Source: Clostridia bacterium
Lineage (GTDB): Bacteria > Bacillota > Clostridia > Christensenellales > DUVY01
Assembly: GCA_026001225.1 (NCBI GenBank)
Contig: BNZQ01000027.1
Coordinates: 1 to 23,969, forward strand
Direction: 5' to 3'
DNA length: 23,969 bases
Under the pieces are notes generated by a model. It saw nothing but the letters and a program-made list of their open reading frames with translations, made no database searches and had not been told where the DNA came from. This document shows positions 12,778-19,069 of this stretch, piece by piece; the stretch's first letter is position 1, and each line of letters opens with the position of its first letter. Position numbers and translations under genes: made by a program.

Positions 12778-15171
12778 ATGATTTTGAAAAATGAAAATAT
12801 TGTTTTAAGGACGGGCGCGGGCGGCTTTGCGGAAGACGGTACGTTTATCGTCGACGGGCGGCCCGCGGCGCCGCATTCCAACGTCATCGCTTGCGGGGAT
12901 TTCGGGACGCTTGTGACCGACACGGGCGGGGGCTTTACGTGGTATAAGAACGCGCGGGAAAACAAGCTGACCGTGTGGCGCTCCGACGCCGCTCACGACG
13001 AACCGAGCGAAAGCTTTACCTTGCAAAAGGAAGGCTGCAAGCCGTTTTCGATCGGATGGCCGGCGGAGAACCGAAGCGGAAGCGACGGACATATTCGGAC
13101 GGTTTCGCACGGTTTCGGAGAAAGCGTTTTTACTTGCGGTACAGAGGACGCCGAATTTACGATGCGGGTCTATATCGGCCGAGCGGCGGAGGTGAAATAC
13201 TACGATCTGACAGCGCGGGGAAAGCGGCCGGCCGGGTTTGCCCTGTGCGTCCGTATAGAGCCCGTATTGGGTGATTTTGAGCCTTACACGGCGCGGTACA
13301 TTCGCATAGAGCGCGACGGCAACGAGATTTCGGCGCGAAATACGGCGAACGGGTCGGCGTTGTTTTTCGGTTTGGCGGCGGGGCTTCAATGGACGCGCGA
13401 ACGGGAAACGGACGGAAAAAAGGATATCGCGTATGCCGCGCGGTTCGGATTGAAACAGCACGAAACGAAAAGATTTATTTTTTGTTTGAGCCCGCATGGG
13501 GGCAAGGCGCAATTAGAGGGTAGTGGTCAGTGGTCAGTGGTTAGTGGACAGTTAAAGGACGATGACAAGGGACAAATAAAGGATAAAAACAGCAATTGTG
13601 CATTGAAAAACGCCGACGCGGCGCGCGAGGACTGCATAAACTACTTCTCCAACCTGTCGCGGTTAAAAATTCAAACGCCCGATCCCGCGTTCGATATGTT
13701 GTTGAAATGGCTGCCGTATCAAACGCTGTGTGGCAGGTTCTTCGGACGGACGGGCTATTATCAAGCGGGCGGCGCGTGGGGCTTCCGCGATCAGTTGCAG
13801 GATTGCTTGGCGTTACTGTACGTCGATCCCGCTTTGGTTCGCAACCATATTTTACTGTGCGCGCGGCATCAATTCAAGGAGGGTGACGCGCAGCATTGGT
13901 GGCATCCTGACAGGACGGGTGTGCGGACGCGCATGACCGACGATTTGCTGTTCCTGCCCTATGCCGTCGCGGAGTATATAACCTTTACGGGGGATCGTGG
14001 AATTTTGGACGCCGAGGAGCCGTTTTTGGACGCGCCCGAATTGCAAGACGGCGCGCGCGGGGATTATTCCGCGCCGCCCTATACGGCGTATACGGCGAGC
14101 CTGTACGAGCATTGCTTGCGGGCCTTGCGGCGGGCGTTGAAATTCGGGGAACGGGGCTTGAACCTGATCGGCGGCGGCGATTGGAACGACGCGTTCGATG
14201 AAATCGGCATCGGGGGGTGCGGCGAAAGCGTGTGGCTGACCGCGTTTTTCTATCTTGTCGTCGATAAGTTTTTGCCCTATGTGAAAGAGCCGAAGGCGCG
14301 GCGGGAGCTGTTCGACCTGAAAGCGATTTTAAAGAAAAACGTATCCGAAAAGGCGTGGGACGGGCGGTGGTTCGTCCGCGCGTATTTTGACGACGGGACG
14401 CCTGTCGGCTCGGTAAAAAGCGAAGAAGGGAAAATCGATTTGATAGCGGGGAGCTTTGCGGTTTTGACGGGAATCGCGGACGGGGAACGGACGGAAAGGA
14501 TCTTGGACGCGATCCGGGAGTATTTGGTCGATACGCGAACGGGGATCGTCAAGCTGTTGACGCCGCCCTTTACCGCGTCGGGCAAGCGGGCGGGCTATAT
14601 CAACGACTACCCGCCCGGAATTCGCGAGAACGGCGGGCAGTACACGCACGCCGCGGTTTGGTACGCTTTGGCCTTGATCAAGGCGGGCAAAAAGGACGAG
14701 GCATATAAAATTTTATCTATGATCAATCCCGTGAATCGCGGAAAAGACGCGGCTTATCGCGGCGAGCCTTATGTCACGGCGGCGGACGTGTATTCGGCCA
14801 ATGGATTAGAGGGGCGCGCGGGGTGGACGTGGTACACGGGCAGCGCGGCTTGGATGTACAAGGCGATGATCGAGGGCGTGTTGGGAATCCGAATCGAGGG
14901 AAACCGCCTGCACGTGCAACCGAACGCGCCGAAGGAGTGGAAAGAGTTTCGTTTCGGGTGGGGCGGGAAAGTGAAGGTAACGGTGAAGCTCAATTCACAA
15001 TGCACAATTCACAATGCACAATTAAAGGACGATAACAAGGGACAAGAGACAAGGGACAGAGGACAAGTAAAGGATAAGACCGCGCCGCGAATCTATATCG
15101 ACGGCGTATTGCAGGGCAACGATTATATCGTGATCGGGGACGGGGCGAAAGAGGTTGTGGTTGAAATTTAA
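12778..15171 (+). CDS. Cyclic beta-glucan synthase, C-terminal GH94 part
   Basis: This 797-residue protein is the glycoside phosphorylase-like (GH94) domain that in NdvB-type synthases controls chain length of the glucan. It opens with the sandwich signature GAGGFAEDGTFIVDG..NVIACGDFGTLVTD, then GGGFTWYKNARENKLTVW. The catalytic (alpha/alpha)6 barrel carries WGFRDQLQDCLALL, GDAQHWWHPDRTGVRTRMTDD and GGGDWNDAF (near residue 464, with the catalytic Asp), and ends GWTWYTGSAAWMYK. It is in the same reading frame as the upstream ORF, 108 bases away. The start ATG follows TAAATAAATT with no Shine-Dalgarno, so it may be translated poorly or by reinitiation. A stand-alone phosphorylase is the alternative, but the domain order fits a split synthase. 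Two heptamer elements lie inside it (about 13509-13608 and 14991-15080). Confidence 0.85.
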   Translation: MILKNENIVLRTGAGGFAEDGTFIVDGRPAAPHSNVIACGDFGTLVTDTGGGFTWYKNARENKLTVWRSDAAHDEPSESFTLQKEGCKPFSIGWPAENRSGSDGHIRTVSHGFGESVFTCGTEDAEFTMRVYIGRAAEVKYYDLTARGKRPAGFALCVRIEPVLGDFEPYTARYIRIERDGNEISARNTANGSALFFGLAAGLQWTRERETDGKKDIAYAARFGLKQHETKRFIFCLSPHGGKAQLEGSGQWSVVSGQLKDDDKGQIKDKNSNCALKNADAAREDCINYFSNLSRLKIQTPDPAFDMLLKWLPYQTLCGRFFGRTGYYQAGGAWGFRDQLQDCLALLYVDPALVRNHILLCARHQFKEGDAQHWWHPDRTGVRTRMTDDLLFLPYAVAEYITFTGDRGILDAEEPFLDAPELQDGARGDYSAPPYTAYTASLYEHCLRALRRALKFGERGLNLIGGGDWNDAFDEIGIGGCGESVWLTAFFYLVVDKFLPYVKEPKARRELFDLKAILKKNVSEKAWDGRWFVRAYFDDGTPVGSVKSEEGKIDLIAGSFAVLTGIADGERTERILDAIREYLVDTRTGIVKLLTPPFTASGKRAGYINDYPPGIRENGGQYTHAAVWYALALIKAGKKDEAYKILSMINPVNRGKDAAYRGEPYVTAADVYSANGLEGRAGWTWYTGSAAWMYKAMIEGVLGIRIEGNRLHVQPNAPKEWKEFRFGWGGKVKVTVKLNSQCTIHNAQLKDDNKGQETRDRGQVKDKTAPRIYIDGVLQGNDYIVIGDGAKEVVVEI
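13509..13608. repeat. Composite heptamer element inside the GH94 ORF (first)
   Basis: CAATTAGAGG, four GTGGTCA-type units (13523-13550), GTTAAAGGAC, a single GACAAGG with GACAAATAAAGGATAA, then AATTGTGCATTG. It is translated in frame as EGSGQWSVVSGQLKDDDKGQ and on, in the link between the sandwich domain and the catalytic barrel. Confidence 0.87.
14991..15080. repeat. Composite heptamer element inside the GH94 ORF (second)
   Basis: Four units alternating CAATTCA and CAATGCA (14991-15018), CAATTAAAGGAC, four GACAAGG-type units (15034-15061), and GACAAGTAAAGGATAAGAC. It is translated in frame near the C-terminus (NSQCTIHNAQLKDD...), just before APRIYIDGVLQGND. Confidence 0.87.
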
Positions 15172-15184
15172 ACCGTTTATCCGT

Positions 15185-15463
15185 TTAGGAAACCGCGACG
15201 CCTTTGATATAGAGAGTTTCGGGGGTGAAGTCGATCTCGCCGTCTAACCACATGACGGTGCCGTATTTAGACCGCGCGGTTTAAAAAACCGCGCGGTCTT
15301 TTAAGGGGCGGAACGGTTTTATGTCCAAATAGGGCGTAAAATCAAACAACTTGACCGCGCCGTCGGAAAAACGGATACGCAAGGAATAGCCCCGATAAAC
15401 CGTCCGCGGGGATATTCGAAATACATAAGATTTTGCGCAATGCGATTTAACCGAATTTTTCAC
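15185..15463 (-). pseudogene. DUF2442 protein gene with an in-frame stop
   Basis: The 5' part codes for 60 residues (YSLRIRFSDGAVKLFDFTPYLD, FRPLKDRAVF) that match the first two thirds of a DUF2442 protein. After a TAA (15281-15283) the same frame continues for 31 codons with the expected ending, KYGTVMWLDGEIDFTPETLY. A single base change from a sense codon to TAA would explain it. The stop sits in the loop-side of a perfect GC-rich palindrome (GACCGCGCGGTTT/AAACCGCGCGGTC). The GTG start at 15463 is inside a GTGAAAA heptamer array. DUF2442 proteins are small and often paired with DUF4160 partners or toxin-like neighbours; none is seen here. The gene is probably inactive unless the stop is read through. 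Confidence 0.78.
15270..15302 (+). terminator. Terminator-like hairpin after the GH94 ORF
   Basis: A perfect 13-bp stem (15270-15282 with 15286-15298), a loop of three A and a TTTT tract. It is about 100 bases downstream of the GH94 stop, so it can end that transcript. The same bases are codons of the opposite-strand DUF2442 gene. Confidence 0.7.
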
Positions 15464-15484
15464 CTTTCACTTTTTACTTTTCAC
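15457..15484 (-). repeat. Four-unit heptamer array GTGAAAA at a gene start
   Basis: On the minus strand the units are GTGAAAA, GTAAAAA, GTGAAAG, GTGAAAA. The last provides the GTG start of the DUF2442 gene, as at 3521. On the plus strand it lies just upstream of the mnmA -10 box. Confidence 0.85.
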
Positions 15485-15492
15485 TTAAAATA

Positions 15493-15501
15493 TGGTATAA
15501 T
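15493..15501 (+). promoter_or_regulatory. Extended -10 promoter of mnmA
   Basis: TGGTATAAT, a TGn-extended perfect -10, ends at 15501. The expected transcript start is about 15508, which is the A of the mnmA start codon. The -35 position falls in the heptamer array and is weak. Confidence 0.65.
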
Positions 15502-15507
15502 ACTGCT

Positions 15508-16839
15508 ATGTTTTTAAACTCTCGCAAACAAACCGTGGTCGTGGGAATGAGCGGCGGGGTGGACTCCGCCGCGGCGGCGTTGCTTCTCAAAGAGGAGGGG
15601 TATAACGTCGTCGGCCTTTTCATGCGCAATTGGGAGGAGGAGGACGAAAACGGCGTGTGCGCGGCGGCGGCCGATTTCGAGGACGTGAAAGCCGTGTGCG
15701 GGACGATCGGCATTCCGTACTATTCGGTCAACTTCTCAAAGGAATATCGGGAAAATGTTTTCAGCTATTTTTTAGCCGAATACAAGGCGGGGCGCACGCC
15801 CAATCCCGACGTGTTATGCAATCGGGAAATCAAGTTCGGGCCGTTCTTGGCGTACGCGCGGGGGCTTGGGGCGGATTTCATCGCCACGGGGCATTACTGC
15901 GGGTTGGAAAAACGGGACGGCAACAATTATCTTTTAAAGGCCGCCGACAAAAGCAAGGATCAAACCTATTTTTTGAATCAGGTGCCCGCCGCCTGCTTCG
16001 ACCGCGTATTGTTCCCGCTCGCGGAATTGCAAAAGTCCGAAGTGCGCGGCAGGGCGGCGGCGGCGAGGCTGCCTGTCGCGGACAAGAAGGACAGCACAGG
16101 CCTTTGCTTTATCGGCGAGCGCGATTTTAAAAGGTTCTTATCGGGTTTTTTACCCGCGCAGCCGGGGGCGATCAAGACCATGAAAGGTCAGGAGGTCGGG
16201 CGGCACGACGGGCTGATGTATTACACGTTGGGACAACGGCGGGGCTTGAATATCGGCGGCGTCAAGGACCTTCCCGAAGGGCGGTGGTTCGTCGTTAACA
16301 AGGATTTGGAGCGCAATATTTTGTACGTTTCGTGCGGGGATGAGGGGCCGCTGTATTCGCGGGGGGTGACGACGGGAAAGCCGAATTGGATACCGTTATT
16401 CAATGCACAATGCACAATGCACAATGCACAATTAGAGGACGATGACAAGGGACAAGGGACGAGCGACAAGGGACAAGTAAAGGATAAGACCGAAACTGTC
16501 AACCGACAACTATCAACTGTCAACTGTGCAAAGGGGTGTTATTCTGAACGAAGTGAAGAATCTCCACCGGATAGGGATGAAACCGATAATTGTCTGCTGT
16601 TGCCCGTCTGCGCCGCGCCTATTTCGTCGGATATCGTCGAGCGTCGGCTTGCTTTCAAATGCGCCGCCAAATTCCGCTATCGGCAAGAGGAACAGGGCGT
16701 GACCGTGCGGATTTTAGCGGGCGGCGGCTTGCGGGTGGATTTCGACGGGCCGCAAAGGGCCGTCACGCCGGGGCAATACGTTGTGTTTTATCAAGGGCGG
16801 TACTGTTTGGGCGGCGCGCCGATCGAAACGACGGAGTAA
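15508..16839 (+). CDS. mnmA: tRNA-specific 2-thiouridylase MnmA with an inserted repeat-coded segment
   Basis: MnmA makes the 2-thio group of the wobble uridine (s2U34) in tRNA-Glu, -Gln and -Lys, taking sulfur from a cysteine desulfurase relay and using ATP. The PP-loop GMSGGVDS (13-20), nucleophile Cys104 (NPDVLCNREIKFG) and second catalytic Cys200 (GLCFIGERDF) are all present. The tRNA-binding GQRRGLNIGG and the C-terminal barrel (KFRYRQE, RAVTPGQYVVFY) also match. The protein has 443 residues against about 360 usual. The excess is a segment at about 298-366 coded by a composite heptamer element, placed at the hinge between the central domain and the C-terminal barrel. Upstream is an extended -10 with almost no leader. 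All catalytic residues are intact, so the enzyme is probably active despite the insertion. Confidence 0.95.
   Translation: MFLNSRKQTVVVGMSGGVDSAAAALLLKEEGYNVVGLFMRNWEEEDENGVCAAAADFEDVKAVCGTIGIPYYSVNFSKEYRENVFSYFLAEYKAGRTPNPDVLCNREIKFGPFLAYARGLGADFIATGHYCGLEKRDGNNYLLKAADKSKDQTYFLNQVPAACFDRVLFPLAELQKSEVRGRAAAARLPVADKKDSTGLCFIGERDFKRFLSGFLPAQPGAIKTMKGQEVGRHDGLMYYTLGQRRGLNIGGVKDLPEGRWFVVNKDLERNILYVSCGDEGPLYSRGVTTGKPNWIPLFNAQCTMHNAQLEDDDKGQGTSDKGQVKDKTETVNRQLSTVNCAKGCYSERSEESPPDRDETDNCLLLPVCAAPISSDIVERRLAFKCAAKFRYRQEEQGVTVRILAGGGLRVDFDGPQRAVTPGQYVVFYQGRYCLGGAPIETTE
16401..16598. repeat. Composite heptamer element inside mnmA
   Basis: Parts in order are (CAATGCA)x4 at 16401-16428, CAATTAGAGGAC, four GACAAGG-type units (16444-16471), GACAAGTAAAGGATAAGAC, four AACTGTC-type units (16494-16521), a TTATTCTGAACGAAGTGAAGAATC module, and AAACCGATAATTGT, which also closes the element at 8881-8895. 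It is translated in frame. Confidence 0.9.
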
Positions 16840-16861
16840 AGAAATACAAAGCCGTTGACAT

Positions 16862-16879
16862 TGACATTTATTGGTGTCA
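16862..16879. promoter_or_regulatory. Inverted repeat TGACA-N8-TGTCA upstream of the rhamnose genes
   Basis: The arms TGACA (16862-16866) and TGTCA (16875-16879) lie just upstream of the -35 box, a position suited to an activator or repressor site. No regulator gene is present in the window. Confidence 0.4.
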
Positions 16880-16887
16880 TATTTGCA

Positions 16888-16916
16888 TTGACTTTTTGCG
16901 TTTATATGAGTACAAT
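16888..16916 (+). promoter_or_regulatory. Promoter of the rhamnose cluster
   Basis: TTGACT (16888-16893), a 17-base spacer and TACAAT (16911-16916). The ribosome binding site ACGAGG (16935-16940) precedes ATG 16948. Confidence 0.8.
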
Positions 16917-16947
16917 TGAATAAAACGACGACAAACGAGGTTGCTTT

Positions 16948-18927
16948 ATGGATATTATGAAGGAATTAGTAGACCTATCCAATTTTTACGGGAAGGATCC
17001 GGAATTTGTATTGGCGGGGGGCGGGAATACCTCCGCCAAGGTCGGCGACGAGCTATATGTCAAGGGCAGCGGCGCCGCCCTTGCGGCGATTTCCGCCGAG
17101 GGCTTTGTGCGCATGGACCGCGCCAAGCTGAAAGCGGTCGTGAATGGGAAGTATTCCAAGGACGCGGACGCGCGCGAAAAGGAAGTTTTGGCCGCGCTTT
17201 ATGCCGCGCGGGCGGCGGGCGAGGAGCATAAAAGGCCGAGCGTGGAAACCTCTTTACACGATATGTTGGACTTCACGTTCGTTCTGCACGTGCATCCCGC
17301 GCTTGTAAATGGCATGACTTGCAGTCAAGACGGTAAAAAGACGGCCGCCGCGCTGTTTCCCGACGCCGCATGGGTGAACGCAACGAAGGCGGGTTATATT
17401 TTGGCCGTCGATTCCCAAAAGGTTATCGACGCTTACGTTAAAAAGCGCGGGAAACAGCCCGCCGTGCTGTTCATTGAAAATCACGGCGTGTTTTTCGGGG
17501 CGGACTCCCGCGCGGCATTGGACAAGCTTGTGTCCGGCGTCATGGGCACGCTGCGCGGGCAGGTGAAAATAAAACCGGAATTTATCCAAATGTCCGCGCA
17601 AGATATCGACGACGAATTGAACCTTGGAAACGCCGCCCGCGCCGCCGCTGCGATTCGGACGGTTTACGGAAAATTCGAGGGCTCGGCGGTGACGACCTAT
17701 GTTTTGAATTGGGAAACGTTGCATTTTGCCGAAAGTCGCGGGGCTTTTTCGGCTGTCGAATACGCTTTCACGCCCGATCATATCGTGTATTGCAAGCATA
17801 AGGCGTTGTATTTGGAGGACGCCGCGCCAGACGCGGTGAACGCGGCGTTCGCGGCGTATCACGCAGAAAATAAATTCGCGCCGAAAATCGTATTCGTCAA
17901 AGGCTTGGGCATGTTCGCTTCGGGCAAAAACGTCAAAGAGGCGAACGCGGCGCGGGACGTGTTTTTGGATGAGATCAAGATCGCCGTTTACGCGCGGAGC
18001 TTCGGCGGCGGCAAATTCATGACTGCCGAAGATATCGATTTTATTTTACATTGGGAGGTCGAGAACTACCGCCAAAAGGTCAGCGTCGGCGCAGGCGGGA
18101 GTAAACGCCTGTCGCAAAAGGTTGTCATTGTGACAGGCGGGGCGCAGGGCTTCGGGAGAGGGATCGCGGAACAGCTCGCGAAGGAGGGCGCGCTCCTGGT
18201 CGTCGCCGACCTGAATTACGAGGGCGCGTCGGCGACGGCGCGGCAGATTGAGGACATCAACGGCACGGGGACGGCGTATGCGGTCAAGGCCGACGTTTCC
18301 GACGAAGCGAGCGTCGCCGCTATGGTGGATTCCGCCGTTTTAAAATACGGCGGCGCGGACGTTTTTATCAGTTGCGCGGGCGTGGTCAAGTCGGGCGGTT
18401 TGGACGAGTTGGATGTAAAAAGTTTCGAGTTTGTGACCAAAATCAATTATACCGCCTATTTTTTGTGCGTGAAATATACGAGCCGGATCATGAAGATTCA
18501 GCACGCCGCCGATCCGTCCAAATATTACGATATTATTCAAATCAATTCTAAATCGGGTTTGTCGGGCAGCAATAAAAATTTTGCATACGCGGGCAGTAAA
18601 TTCGGCGGGATCGGCCTGACGCAGAGCTTTGCGTTGGAATTGGTGCCCTACAATATCAAGGTCAACGCAGTTTGCCCCGGCAACCTGATGGACGGGCCGC
18701 TTTGGACAGATCCCGAAAAGGGATTGCTCGTACAATATTTGCGGGCGGGCAAGGTGCCGGGTGCGAAAACCATAGAGGACGTGCGCAGGTTTTACGATGC
18801 GAAGGTGCCTATGGGCCGCGGTTGCAGGGAAATAGACGTTGTGCGGGCGATTCTGTATATCGTCGAGCAGGAGTATGAAACGGGGCAGGCGGTGCCGGTC
18901 ACCGGCGGGCAAGAAATGCTTAAATAA
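16948..18927 (+). CDS. rhaEW: Bifunctional rhamnulose-1-phosphate aldolase / lactaldehyde dehydrogenase (RhaEW type)
   Basis: This 659-residue cytoplasmic fusion is predicted to split L-rhamnulose 1-phosphate into dihydroxyacetone phosphate and L-lactaldehyde, and to oxidise the aldehyde with NAD. The N-terminal class II aldolase half has GGGNTSAKV (24-32), the zinc-binding LHVHPALVNGM (about 112-122) and ENHGVFFG (about 177-184). The C-terminal half is a short-chain dehydrogenase: nucleotide motif VTGGAQGFGRG (about 394-404), INSKSGLSGS and the catalytic YAGSK (about 547-551), ending in a typical VPVTGGQEM. Architecture and length match Bacillus YuxG/RhaEW (about 690). It is first in a run with PHP, fucO-like and rhaA genes, behind its own promoter. 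A related aldolase specific for another deoxyketose phosphate is possible, but rhaA in the cluster favours rhamnose. Confidence 0.86.
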   Translation: MDIMKELVDLSNFYGKDPEFVLAGGGNTSAKVGDELYVKGSGAALAAISAEGFVRMDRAKLKAVVNGKYSKDADAREKEVLAALYAARAAGEEHKRPSVETSLHDMLDFTFVLHVHPALVNGMTCSQDGKKTAAALFPDAAWVNATKAGYILAVDSQKVIDAYVKKRGKQPAVLFIENHGVFFGADSRAALDKLVSGVMGTLRGQVKIKPEFIQMSAQDIDDELNLGNAARAAAAIRTVYGKFEGSAVTTYVLNWETLHFAESRGAFSAVEYAFTPDHIVYCKHKALYLEDAAPDAVNAAFAAYHAENKFAPKIVFVKGLGMFASGKNVKEANAARDVFLDEIKIAVYARSFGGGKFMTAEDIDFILHWEVENYRQKVSVGAGGSKRLSQKVVIVTGGAQGFGRGIAEQLAKEGALLVVADLNYEGASATARQIEDINGTGTAYAVKADVSDEASVAAMVDSAVLKYGGADVFISCAGVVKSGGLDELDVKSFEFVTKINYTAYFLCVKYTSRIMKIQHAADPSKYYDIIQINSKSGLSGSNKNFAYAGSKFGGIGLTQSFALELVPYNIKVNAVCPGNLMDGPLWTDPEKGLLVQYLRAGKVPGAKTIEDVRRFYDAKVPMGRGCREIDVVRAILYIVEQEYETGQAVPVTGGQEMLK

Positions 18928-18929
18928 TT

Positions 18930-19056
18930 GAAAGATGAAAACTGAAAACTGAAAATTTCGGTCGGGTAGTTAAAGCGGCAGTGTCGGTGGATAAGAAGCT
19001 TACAGCATAATAAAAGAGTATTCTTTGACAGATCCGTATTTTTCAGTTTTCAGTTA
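18930..19056. repeat. Intergenic heptamer element with inverted ends (GAAAACT)
   Basis: Four units at the left end (GAAAGAT, GAAAACT, GAAAACT, GAAAATT; 18930-18957) face the inverted sequence TTTTCAGTTTTCAGTT (19040-19055) at the right. The right end runs into TTAAAAGGG, which doubles as the Shine-Dalgarno sequence of the PHP gene. A TTGACA lies at 19025-19030 but has no matching -10. Confidence 0.75.
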
Positions 19057-19069
19057 AAAGGGTACTATT

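Noticed and set aside
16401..16598. Intein or intron in mnmA
   Set aside because: No splicing motifs, endonuclease or intron core is seen; the segment is fully open and made of the same repeat modules found elsewhere.
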